Shown piece after piece: positions 24,490-35,435 of a stretch of 64,000 nucleotides of DNA. This stretch comes from Psilocybe azurescens (taxonomy: Eukaryota > Basidiomycota > Agaricomycetes > Agaricales > Agrocybaceae), in contig JAJIRX010000512.1 of NCBI GenBank assembly GCA_023853785.1, forward strand, positions 186,001 through 250,000. Direction: 5' to 3'. The number at the start of each line of letters is the position of its first letter. The stretch's first letter is position 1. The notes under the pieces were generated by a model, which worked only from the letters and a program-made list of their open reading frames with translations, had not been told where the DNA came from and did no database searches. The translations under genes were made by a program, and so were the position numbers.

Positions 24490-27400
24490 TCACCCCTCCT
24501 CTGACCCAGCCTCTGACCCAGCCTCAAACATCGACGCCGACACAGCCGCATGCGCGACCTGCTGTCTCTCAAGCTGTCGCTCGTACTCCACCTCGAAGGA
24601 TTCCCTTTCGCTATCAAAGTCATGACCATCGCGGTCGGAGTCAACGTCATGGCCATCGCGATCCAGGTTATCATCCACGCTATCATCCATAGAATCAGAG
24701 TCATTTGAATCAATGGCAAGGCCACCGAGGTCGAGGTCGAGGTGAAGGACACTAGGCGAAGGCAGAGCGCTGTTCGACAAAGCCGCCGCAGCGCGTGCGG
24801 ATGCCGGTGGTGGTGATCGCGCTGGTGACGTTGATGTTGATCGTGATCGTGATCGTGCCCTTGCGTGAGCGCGCGTTGCTGCTGGTGTTGGTGTGGGTGA
24901 CAGAGGCGATGCCGGTAAGGGCAGGGGGAAGGATGAGGGTACGATGAACGGAGACGAGGCGAGCTCGATCAGGGGCGCAACAGGAACTTGAGCTGGAGGG
25001 TGCGCAGAATCTGGCGCTGGCACAGGGAAAGAACTTGCTTCTGCACTTCTCTGCCCATGCGCAGTACCCACATGCTCCATATTCCCCACATTCTGCTCTA
25101 ACAGCAATAGTACCGGCGATGGCATCACGAACGGCGATCGCACTGTTACATCTCGATCACGCTGGTCCTCATCATAATCGCCATCGTCATCATCGCCAGA
25201 CTCTTCCTGTTGTTCGTGTTCGTGTTCATGTTCGTATTGGCGATCGCCGCCCTGATCTTCGTCATTCAGATAGTCCTGATTCCAATCTCGACCCTGCCTC
25301 TCATCCAATGATCGACACAGGCCCATCCCTTGACCACCTTCGTCGTCCTCCTCTCCTTCCAACCTCTCCGAATCACCAACAGACATCGAGATCACGCTCG
25401 TAGGCATCAGCGGCGTCGCAAGCTCCATCGACATCTCGCCGTCCGCGTCGCCATCTTCGTTGTGATTGTCGTCTATTAGATTTGGAATATCTTGAACATG
25501 AACGGGAACGGGAACAAGGGCAGGCACGGGAACAGGTGCTGGAACTGGAGCGGGAATGAGAACGGGAACAGAGCCTGCGTCGCTGAGGGCGGAAGCGAAG
25601 ATAGAGATGACCATGTCCGACGAGGCAGTGGTGATGAGGGCTTTCGTGTTCGTGTTCGTGTTCGTGTTCGTATTCCTTTGCGCGAATACAATCTATAGAG
25701 AAAGAACGAAAGAGGGGGATCAGCAAGATCAATCGATACCAGGAATGTGAAAACCCGGACAAAAAAGGCAATGAAAGTCGAAGAAAATGGGGACTGAAAA
25801 AATGCGAGAGCGTGTTAGTGGATGAAAAAATGTTACACACCTCTCGCTCGTGCTCTTCCTCCTCTCCGTGCCCAGGTTCAACGACAGGGACGCCGAGCGG
25901 CGATATCAACCGTCCACGGCCCGCATCCCCAGCGTAGGCGCGCTGCTCCTCTTCTCGCTCCTCTCTTTCCCTTGCGCCACGCACACCCACATTCACATTC
26001 ACGTTCACATCTTCGTCGTGATCCTCCTCCTCCGCCTGCATCCCATACACACTCACACGCTGAACCTCAGACTCAGACTCTGACCCCGACCCAATCTCTG
26101 ATCTGCTTCCACGACGGCTATGCACACGTCCACGTCCATGCATGTCCTCAACCTCCTCTCTCAACCTATCAAGGATCAAAAAAAAATCAAAAACCAAAAT
26201 TAAGAATAATCAGTCAATTGCCACCCGACTCCAAAAACACAATAAAATAACAGAAAACATAAAATAAGAGGGAGTGGGGGGGAGGGAAAGACAACATAAA
26301 CGCAAATACAAACGCAAAAAAAACGTACCGCGCACACTCCACTTCCAAGCGACACACCCGGATTTTCAGGTCTTGCAACGGGTCTTCCGATTGCGGCGAT
26401 GTGCGCGTGCGCATCGCTGCGTTCATCCCGCCCGTCATACTCTGGGCCTCCTGGTCATTATCCGCGTTTTTATCCGCGTCTACCACAGAGCGAGCGCCCG
26501 TCCCAGAGCCGGAGCCGGAACCAGAACCACCAGCACCGACAACAGCACCAGCCGCCCACGCGTCCCGCTCCCGCGCGAACATATCAACTCGCCCACCCAG
26601 CTCGCCTATCTCGCGCTCGAGAGTGTACAGTAATTCAGTTGGAGCAGGGGCGGGGCCGGAGCCGGTTGTCGCGCGTGAGGGTCCCGGAGGTGATGCTGGT
26701 GGTGGTATTGGAGGATGAGGAGACGGTGCCCTACGGCCGCCAGAGCCGAGGATGTCCGCAGGAATCACTGTCGGCTTGGCTCGGGATCTGGATCTGACTT
26801 TGGCTTTGGCTTTTTGACGTTGGTTGTTGTAGATCTTGCCGTTGAAGAAACGCGAGGAGTCGAAGTGGCAGTGGCAGTGGCCATCGACGAAGACGAAGAC
26901 AAAGACGCCGATTCGGGTCCAGAGCCAGAGCCAGAGCCAGACGCAGACACAGATGCCGCCCGCGCGTTGGAAAGCTAAACAGAAAAGAAGAGTCAGATGA
27001 ATGGAAGGATATAATATGATATAATAATGAGAAAGAGCGAGAGTTGGGATAGAAAAGGCGCATATTATGGGTGAGGAAGCAAGCAAGGGAGGGAGGCATT
27101 GCGGAATATAAACTAAAATGAGAATGAGAATGCGCATGCTCATTAAAAATTGTAACGGAAACGAGAACGAGAACGAGAACAGAGATTTTAAAAAAGCGAA
27201 AAGAGGACGAAACAGAGAAACACGAGCACTCACCCGCTCGCTCAACCCCTTGATCTCGGCCTCGAGCATCCGGTTCCGCGCAACAGTCACGTCGAGCATC
27301 GCGATGATCTGCTCCTCCTCTGTCTCCTCCTCCATCTCTGTCTCTGCGTTTCTTAGGTTCCTCCGTCCCCACCTGTCCTCCTCACCATCCTCAAGACCAA

Positions 27401-28535
27401 GACCATGTCCATGATCACCCTGCTCATCCAGACCACCCTCACCCTCACCCTCACCCTTCTTGTCCTTATCCCTATCCCTGTGCGTATGCCTGTTACTATC
27501 ACCGTTCCTCCCCTCCCACTCCCTATAACGCCGCCCGTTCCCTCCTCTTCTCTCTCATCTCTTTCTCTCTGTATCTCTCGCTCCCTTCCACGAATGCCCT
27601 TCATACAAACACACCCCTCCAACTCCGCCTCCCTCCTCGCGACTCTCGCCTCGAGCGCCGTGATGCGGGCTTTGGTACGTACGTGCGCTGCTTGTTCAGC
27701 GGAGAGCTGCATGGAGAGGAGATGCGTTAGTTGGGGTGCGTATTCGGTGCGGTTGGGGCTGGGAGCGATTGAGGTGAGGTGAGAGCGGGAACCATGTGGC
27801 GGGGTTGGCTGGTGCACGATAACGCCAGGACCTTCATCTGTGTGAGATTATACAGTGTATACAATGTATTATTATGCGTGTTCGTACCTGCGAGATCGGA
27901 CAGCTGCATCCGGCTGACAGGCCATTTCTTATAATCATGCTCCACTTGCACTATACAAACACATCATCAAAAACTCACGTTCACGCAATAGAAGGAAGCA
28001 ACTAAGCAAAGCAAAAAGAAAACCCACGTACCTCTCTCAACAAGCCTCTCAACCTCCTCCCGCAACTCATCCCGCTCCCTCTGCACGCTCTCCCTCGCCT
28101 CTTCGCACGTCCTCATCTTCTTTTTCATAGCCCCAAGCTCCCTGCGTAGCTCCGCGTTCTCCCGTGCGTGTGCATCGAGCGTGTCGAGCGCGTGCAGGAG
28201 GCGCGAGTGCAAGAGGGAGAGCTTGGTGCGGAGGGTTGTGGAGGAGGCAAGGAGCGATGTTATCTGATGGGTTGTGGTATCGTGTTGTTTGGGTTGCGCG
28301 GGGTGATGGTGACGGTGAGGAGGGCAGAGGAGAGGAAAATGAAGAGGGAAGGCAACAAACGTGAATCAGAATTCACATGAGGGCAAGTCAACCGCAGAGT
28401 TGGAAACTCACACACTTCTTCGTCTTTCCGCGCGAGTTGGGCTTCCAGTTCACGTTCGCGCTGATGCTGATGTTGTTTCTGAGTGGTGCGGTGGGCCGCG
28501 TTCTGGTTCATTGACGTCGACGGCGGGGGCCCCAT
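24490..28535 (-). CDS. Coiled-coil protein, copy A (best preserved copy)
   Basis: Proposed exons, in transcription order: 28535-28416, 28263-28032, 27950-27888, 27837-27234, 26974-26329, 26165-25841 and 25692-24490, about 1,060 codons, with GT-AG introns of 61 to 260 bp. It starts MGPPPSTSMNQN. Exon 2 is strongly coiled-coil (LRRELGAMKKK, RERDELREEVERLVER); exon 3 carries VEHDYKKWPVSRMQLSDLA; exon 4 ends in a second helical segment (IIAMLDVTVARNRMLEAEI). Exon 6 has LISPLGVPVVEP, and the last exon is acidic and low-complexity, ending FEAGSEAGSEEG. One base appears missing in each of exons 4 and 5; otherwise frame and splice phases agree. No enzyme motif is visible and I do not recognise the family; a structural or scaffold role is a guess. 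Broken copies lie at 36460-40237 and 46342-49600. Confidence 0.65.
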
Positions 28536-28791
28536 GTCCGTTCGACTTCAACTCCTCCGGTCAAGTGTTGTGCGCACACACACGAGTCGAAAACAAACCC
28601 AGGTCCTATGTAGTAAAGATCGCAGTCAAGGTTTTAAAGATCAGATATTCCAAAAACAAGATATCAGTATCAGATGACATGTAACGCAGATATAAGACTG
28701 TCAGAGGATAAGCATTATTGGGCGATAGCAGTTGGTTGAAAGGGACGGAAACTCTGTATCTGTGAGCCTCATGTCACTGGGTTCAGGTTTC

Positions 28792-28803
28792 TTAGGGTTA
28801 GGG
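28792..28803 (+). repeat. Interstitial telomere-like repeat at edge of block A
   Basis: TTAGGGTTAGGG lies 257 bp upstream of the start codon of copy A. The same word borders copies B and C at the matching place, and sequence beyond it differs between the three. It could be a telobox-type promoter element or a scar of a former chromosome end. Confidence 0.8.
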
Positions 28804-29253
28804 TAGATGCCCTAAAAGGCAGTTCGGTGGTCCGGGGCGAGAAGTCCGTGGGTTCCTGCGCCGGCGATCCTATAGTCAATGGCTTTGCTCTGGGCACTGC
28901 GCTGTTCGTGATAAGGATTAGAAAGGTTGAAGATCTGGTGAAACTCAAACATGGTAACTCCAAGTCGGTCTCGCATACGCACCAAGACTGCGGCATACTG
29001 GGGAGTCGGCATAGAGTAATTATGACTTCGGAGTTTGAATACGACTCTACGAGTTGCTCCGACCTCCAAAAGTATACTTCAGAAAATGAACCTCTTGAAC
29101 GCTTCAAAGCAAGTGTGATACGACGATCGTCCAAGAGCTTCATGCTTTCACTTAAGCGCTGATATGGGTGAGGAAGGAAAGGGAAATTGGAGGTGGACGA
29201 TAATAGGTATCGCATGACAGCATCGGCCAATTCCTTGGCAACGCGAATTTTGT
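28804..29253 (-). pseudogene. Relic hypothetical gene (copy 2), 3' part
   Basis: Minus-strand sequence KIRVAKELADAVM, then a degenerate form of the downstream motif (PYQRLSESMKLLDDRRITL), matches the end of the relic at 20915-21701. The 5' continuation of this copy is at 32990-33068, separated by a 3.7-kb insert. The break falls between the FY and KIRV parts of the motif. Frame and spacing are lost downstream of RRITL. Confidence 0.6.
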
Positions 29254-29443
29254 TACGAGTCCTATTACGTAAGTAATAGACTCGTTCTTTTAACCAGGGA
29301 CCCAAACGGCGCCATCATTTTTCGCTATCAACCAACGTGACTTGCAACACGTGATAGTTATATTTGTAATCGTTTTCAGCCCGCTCGGTTACTTCCGGTT
29401 TTTGTGGCACGTGTTATAGGCCCAAATGTTTTTTATTTTTAGT

Positions 29444-30337
29444 TACTCGTAGCCAAAAAAGTAATCACGCTTAAGTAATCTGATGGCATTTTTGAGTGGG
29501 TTCATCGAAAATAAAAGGCCTTGTTCTCGTCAAGTAAGATAGTCAAGCAACTGAAAATTTGAAGAATGCATTGTATAATACAATAGAGTGCAAATATAAA
29601 ATTTTGGCCAAAAACAATGATTAGAAAGTCAAAGAGAGCTGAATCTACCAATTTGTATGCTTTCAAGTGTCAATGGAAAGTTTAGGGCTATCTAATCTTC
29701 CCAATAGCTCAATAAATATATAAAAATTGAGAATATGATTCATTAGATATCTAATAGTAACCATGTATAAATTTTAGGCAGAACAACTGGGCTTCAACAA
29801 AATATCAAGTGCGCAATCCCATTGACAATTGATAGGTGGTTATGCAAGAACTTGTCACATACTAAAACACATCCCTGTCCAAGATTTCCTGCACATATCT
29901 CATGTTTAACACACTCTGTAATCTTGAGACAACTGAATATAATACTGAATGCTCATTTGACAGAACTTGAACCATGAATTCTTAGTTTAGGAGTGCACCC
30001 TCTGACTGAAGATTATACATGGTTACTATTAGATATCTAATGAATCATATTCTCAATTTTTATATATTTATTGAGCTATTGGGAAGATTAGATAGCCTAA
30101 ACTTTCCATTGACACTTGAAAGCATAAAATTGGTAGATTCAGCTCTCTTCGACTTTCTAATCATTGTTTTTGGCCAAAATTTTATATTTGCACTCTATTG
30201 TAGTATACAATGCATTCTTCAAATTTTCAGTTGCCTGACTATCTTACTTGACGAGAATGAGGCCTTTTATTTTCGCTGAGCCCACTCAAAAATGCCATCA
30301 GATTACTTAAGTGTGATTACTTTTTTGGCTACGAGTA
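29444..30337. repeat. Long inverted repeat (327/325-bp arms, 242-bp loop)
   Basis: The arms at 29444-29770 and 30013-30337 are reverse complements with about ten differences, roughly 97% matched by eye. The outer ends read TACTCGTAGCC and GGCTACGAGTA. If the terminal TA is a target duplication, this is a foldback/MITE-type element beginning CTCGTAGCC. Transcription would give a hairpin of more than 300 bp. No open frame of substance lies inside. Confidence 0.9.
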
Positions 30338-31022
30338 TGTCTCCCACATGGTACTTGTAGTTGTCTTTGGCCACTTGGTTATTTCTGGTTTTTTGTGCAG
30401 CACAGGCCTTTAACAACGCCCTGTGGGAAGATTTCTTTCTTTCCCTCCTTTCCACATCATCGTTGCCTCCCCACTGCCTTTTGGGTATGTTTGCTTGATG
30501 TTATGCATGTGTTTCCTCTCAGTCGTGTTGTTAACTAGTCTTACACACTGTACATCTTCAGCTGTTCACCTTTGCTGTATGTAGTTTAGCAATGTTTTTA
30601 GTGTAATACTTATTGGTACTCTGTTGTCTGACGATACCTTTGTGTGTAGTCCTTACATATATAATTGACTTCTTTGTATATTGGTATTAACATTTTTCTG
30701 CTGTTGTTTACTGGAAATGTAGCATTAGTGACATTCATTATATCTGGGATGCTGTACATGATTTGAATTCTATATTCTACATACTATGTAATGCTATGAG
30801 TGAAATGTGTGATGTTGACTGTAGCTAACACATGTTACCCTTCAGGGCACTGTTCAACTGCTAATGAACATGTGTTCCATGCTGCGGCACATGTTCTTCT
30901 CCTAATTGAACACACTCTTTCTTTTGGTGACTGTAAACTTCTGCATCATCTTTGGTGAGTCTGCTTTCTGTTTCTGATTGTGCTTGTTCTGATAGCAACA
31001 CATTTTAGTTTCCATGTGATGC

Positions 31023-31560
31023 CATGGGTGGAAGATCACCTACCATCTCTCCTATCAATGTTAATGCTTTCAGCACAATGTTCATCAACACAGAATTGTC
31101 CTTGTTTTTATATGCTATGAAGGACATGGTGGCCCTTACTATATCTCCAACCTCAAATGCTGCTGGTTTGATGTGTTTCATGCTATTGTGCAGTGAGCTA
31201 CTTCTTTATGGTATTCAATATGATTCTCACCTTATTCTTCCTTGTTTGTCAGCATATTCTCATAGATAATCTACCTTGTTATCCATGCTGTGTATACAGT
31301 AAGTGCCACGGATTTGGGTGAGAGTGCCACATGGATCAACTCCCACTTTGAATGGCATTCCTGATTCCATACATATCATCTCCAGCCATTCTTGTTACTC
31401 TCCATGAATGTGGTTGCTCAAAAAACACTACATGGTACTTGTCCTTCTATCAACAGTGTCATCAGCTACTGAATAACACTTTGTTTATATAGTAGTGCAG
31501 GCTTACGTTGAATTCCACTATTGCAGTTGATTCTTTCTTGTTGTTCTGTGCATCTGCATG
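31023..31560 (-). pseudogene. Decayed reading frame inside the 3.7-kb insert
   Basis: In order on the minus strand: ESTAIVEFN, then a GTAAGC donor-like site; YHVVFFEQPHSWRVTRMAG; in another frame ESGMPFKVGVDPCGTL and TQIRGTYCIHSMDNK; and finally MKHIKPAAFEVGDIVRA followed by TMSFIAYKNKDNSVLM. The phrase FEVGDIVRATMSFI resembles a C-terminal region I recall from repeated, function-unknown proteins in mushroom genomes. Frame changes and stops separate the pieces, so no product is expected. It may be the remains of the gene the insert once carried. Confidence 0.45.
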
Positions 31561-32108
31561 CACCTGCTCCAATATGGCCTTGGCCTCTATCAAATTGTAG
31601 CTGGGATCCATGTACTGTGAATGTTGTCTCAATGCTTGTATTTTTCAGTATATGTTGCTTGTTTATATGGTACATTTGGTCTTATTTTTATTTTATTTTT
31701 GTTTATATTTTGTTATGTTTACTGTTTTCCTTTAACAATGACTCTTAGTATGCTTGATCTTTGTAATATGTCCTCAGTGCTTGACTGAATTCTTTGTGTT
31801 GTGTAATGTCTTGTACCTGTTTTGTCTCTCTTTTTCCCCTATTTTCTTCGGACTTTGCTATACCATTTGGCCCAATAATCAATTAGGAATTTCAGCAGAT
31901 AAGCCACATCTGTTCTCTTTCTGTGACATTGGTGTTTGTTAGTGTTTATACATAATCTCTGTCAGCATTCCGTTGGATTTCAAGTCCTGTATGATCCTAT
32001 CACTGTGATCTGTTACTTTAATGTATTACATATGTCTCTACTAGTGACACTTGGTTTCATTCTGTACTTCTGTTCTTTATTTTTATTTTTTCTGCTCTCT
32101 TAACATGA

Positions 32109-32471
32109 ATGATTAATTGCTCTATGCAGTATTTCATCTCACAGACAAAACAAAAACCACGATTGACCATTTTCATGCTTTTGGAATGCAATATTTGGCA
32201 CTTGCTTATGTTAAATTTTCATCTGGAAGGTACATATAGCGGGAAGTACATTCAATGTGTTCATGCTTGTAAAGATCCAGAGGGCAATATATTGGTTGTC
32301 AATGTTATTAACAGGAAATATGACTCAGCGGATGACATAACAGGTGAAGATATTGAGGTCAACTTGTTGTCTTGTTGTGTTGCATACAAGACCCAGAGGC
32401 AGAAGAACATGAACAGATTGCAGATGAAACATGCACGTAATGTATATGTCAGTACTCATATTACAAACTAA
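32109..32471 (+). other. Unassigned 120-codon open frame
   Basis: An open frame starting MINCSMQYFISQTKQKPRL near the right end of the insert contains ACKDPEGNILVVNVINRKY. I do not recognise it. It lies on the strand opposite the decayed frame at 31023-31560, in T-rich sequence, and lacks promoter or splice evidence. It could be chance or a fragment of a transposon protein. Confidence 0.2.
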
Positions 32472-32989
32472 ACCACTTACTCTCATATCCACTTTGATCA
32501 CTGGACACATGTTGTATCTGCTAGCCTGCTACTTTTCCTCTCATACATCTTATAATGTAAAATTTCTTGTTCATTAACAAATGTACTCATAATCACCATG
32601 TTTTTTGAACCATAATATTATCTTTTGTCCACATTGCAGTCTATACAACCTTAATAAATACCATTGTTGGCCTTCCTAGGCCTTTCTGCTTAATCAAACA
32701 CAAGATAACATTGATAGGCGTGGTGGATTCAACAATTCACATGAGATCACCTGTAAGATTGATATCCTGTTTGGTTCTAAGGCTAACAGAGGCAGATTCG
32801 ACAATTCACGTGAGGCACCTCTCCTTTGCTACTGTCACGTCAATCTGCTGTAGCCTGTAGGTCACCATGATACCATGATTATTGATAACATAATAAATAA
32901 TTATTAGATAATATAATTTTGTGCAGATTCTAGTGTAAAAAAGAAAAAGGACTCGTACTGCCGGGCAAAGCCTCGGCCCTCAACATCAA

Positions 32990-33068
32990 GTAAAATAAAG
33001 GGGCAGTGCCAATCATGACGATTCCTGGGATTAGAACGTCCAGGACGAGGTATAGTCCAGCCACTGCA
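32990..33068 (-). pseudogene. Relic hypothetical gene (copy 2), 5' part
   Basis: The minus strand encodes VAGLYLVLDVLIPGIVMIGT followed by APLFY, matching LAGIDPVLDVLIPGIVMI in copy 1. It is the upstream half of the copy continued at 29253, separated by the 3.7-kb insert. Nothing of the more 5' part of the gene is recognisable to the right of it. Confidence 0.6.
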
Positions 33069-34766
33069 CGTCGAGTCTAAACTGCGGCCACATGGTGAAA
33101 TATTGGCCTTTGGGTTCAATGACTTCTTTGTCCCTTTGCAGTTCTATATTGTGTGGAGATACTCCAGACCAGACTCACGGCTCGCCAAGGCCATGAAATA
33201 TATCAATGTACCTGTTGTTACGCTTCATATTGTCTCTCGTAACTGTCCGTCGTCTCAGTTAACTCACATTTTGAAGTCTACCTTACTCAGTCAATGGATA
33301 ATGGTAGTTGTGTCTTGTGATTGACGTATTTTCTCAGTGGTGGTTAAGGACGAGGCGCGCGCGATGGTTTGTAAAACTGAGCGTCCGTCCTACACACAAC
33401 TGCTGTCTTTTTGGGCATTAAAAATCACTCTTTCTCTCAGTACAACTGCCTCCTGTCTTCTGCTCTCGGTGGTGGGAGCCAGGTCATTCTTTTCGTCTTT
33501 TCGTCTACAAGTGTTCGGCGCCAATGGAAATGTGATCTCATTCCTGACGTGGTGGGGAAACAGTGATACATCTGGTGTTGATAGGGGTATAAGTCGACAT
33601 GATATATGTACGTACTGTAGTGGAGATAGTACTTCTCAGAATAAGACCTCCATTCAATCGCCACAACGCATGAGTATGTCAAAGTTCGTTTGAATAACTA
33701 TGTTTAATTTCTTCGATTTGATGCAATGCGGAGGCTCATCTTACCTCATTGCATAACATACCCGGTAACAATCTTTTGATGCCTACCAGTTTAGGGGTTG
33801 TCTATTCAGATTTTGAGACTTACAGAGTGTGAAACACCCACGAACTCAAATAAAATGTTGGTTCTGCGGGGAATCCCCGTGACGGATCTAAGTACCTAAG
33901 TGTGGCGCGCGCGGGGTTCCCGGTATATCCCTAAATGTCTAACGCGCGTATTTCCACTCATGCCACACTGCGAGGTCCGGATACTCGCTTTCAAAATGGG
34001 AATCAAATTCGACTCACATAAGTAATATAGCCGACGTAGTTACGTTAATCGTCTAACTCAAAGAGTTATAGCACGCCCTCAGCCATGCACAACCACATTC
34101 CATTTGCCAAGGGAGTAGTGGGTGACTCATGACAATATACGCGAAAAGCGCGACTGGGCCGCGATTCTTTCTGGAATGGCGTCGCCAGTAGTTGAGTTGC
34201 GGTCTGAAAGCTATACATATCTCTTTTCGAAGTGTAGACGCTTGTGGAATGTGTTTGAAATAGGCATTAAACATACCTCAATGACTGCCGTTTTCGGTTC
34301 GAGGAGTGAGGTCACTTTGGTACATAATACATAAGTAAATGGAAGCGAAGAAGCACACCAACAGGATGCCGTGATGATTCTGTATATGTTGTAATTTAGA
34401 AAGAAAGAAGAACAATTCTTTCTTCTGCGGGTCTGACCTTTTTCTAAAACTGGGGGTTCTCATTGCAGACTGATACCAGATGTGCGTCCCAGTGTCCAAG
34501 TAATAGGACTTTCACGAGGTCATTATTATAAAGATGCTCTGCCAGCTCCAGACATCTCGTCACTCGGAGCGGTATATAAAAAGACAAACAAGTTACTATT
34601 TGCGTTTTCTTGACAGCTGTTGAAGTTACATTGACATCCAAGTTTCTAATCGGCTAACTTACTTCATGGATTTAATCACCGAGCCTTCTAGACCGAACCG
34701 TCCGACCCTGCATCAAATTTATTTGTTTATTCCAATTCTGGCCTTACAACAGGAGGCAGAGAAAAA
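33069..34766. other. Intergenic region upstream of the hydrophobin gene
   Basis: Only short, unrelated open frames occur on both strands. Nothing here resembles a protein family, RNA or repeat that I can name. The right end must contain the hydrophobin promoter. Confidence 0.4.
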
Positions 34767-34772
34767 TATAAA
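34767..34772 (+). promoter_or_regulatory. TATA box of the hydrophobin gene
   Basis: TATAAA in the context AAAATATAAAGAG lies 84 bp before the hydrophobin start codon, a normal spacing for a strongly expressed fungal gene. Confidence 0.65.
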
Positions 34773-34855
34773 GAGCGTCTTCAAGCTGCCTGTTGTTCCT
34801 CAGTATCGACTACTCCATTACAGCTACAGTCCCTCTCCAGACAACTAGTTTCAAT

Positions 34856-35435
34856 ATGTTCTCTCGCATCTCCGCTATTGCCCTCCTTGCTCTTCCCCTG
34901 CTCGCCGCTGCTGGTGGATCTAAGCCCAGCAGCCAGTGCAACACCGGTCCTGTTCAGTGCTGCAACCAGGTCGGAACGGTAAGTCGACTGAATTTATTGG
35001 ATGACCAATGGTGCAATAACTTATTGTCATCTTTAATCAGGCCGAGACACTCGTCGCAAATTATGCTAGCCTTGCCTCTCTTTTGAACGCTTTTGTTGGA
35101 CCAGCTACAGCAGTCCTTGGAGGTGAGTCAAGCCGCATTCAACGTTTGTGGTTGATTTAAGTTCGATTTACTGACCCGCTTTTTTTTTTTCAGTCAATTG
35201 CTCTCCCGTCGGCGCTGTCGGTGTTAACGGCAACTCTTGGTACTACATTTTCCTTAAACATAGGCAGTACATCTAATTTCATTCATCTAGCACCGCCCAG
35301 CCAGTCTGCTGCACCAGCAACCAGTCCGTAAGTAATTCTACCTGACAGCCAATCTTTGAACGAATGTTAATTTCTTCATTACCCCAGAACGGCCTCATTA
35401 ACGTCGGCTGCACCCCAGTTAACCTCAACGCCTGA
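34856..35435 (+). CDS. Class I hydrophobin
   Basis: Small secreted amphipathic protein that self-assembles at water-air interfaces and coats aerial hyphae and fruiting bodies. Exons 34856-34978, 35041-35122, 35194-35239, 35291-35327 and 35388-35435 give 111 residues; all four introns are GT-AG and 51 to 71 bp. Residues 1-19 form a signal peptide (MFSRISAIALLALPLLAAA). The eight cysteines are spaced C-X6-CC-X34-C-X12-C-X5-CC-X12-C, within class I limits; the long second spacing and the lack of a class II pattern exclude class II. The CC pairs are in QCCNQ and VCCTS. A TATA box lies 84 bp upstream. The gene is intact and stands alone among relics and repeats, with no second hydrophobin in the window. 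Confidence 0.97.

Larger units (their letters stand above)
29254..32957. mobile_element. Unclassified 3.7-kb insertion with TACGAGTCCT ends
   Basis: The block interrupts relic copy 2 between matching halves at 29253 and about 32990. Its ends are short inverted repeats: TACGAGTCCT at 29254 and AGGACTCGTA ending at 32957. The left end is itself palindromic (29255-29285, arms ACGAGTC and GACTCGT). It contains a large inverted repeat (29444-30337), a T-rich interior and a decayed minus-strand reading frame (31023-31560). About 30 bp (32958-32989) between the right end and the resumed gene are unexplained, so the exact limit and target duplication are not settled. No transposase was recognised. 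Confidence 0.5.

Noticed and set aside
25035..27414. Several plus-strand open frames opposite copy A
   Set aside because: They mirror the low-complexity minus-strand exons (Arg/Pro/His-rich) and cross intron sequence without splice sites.
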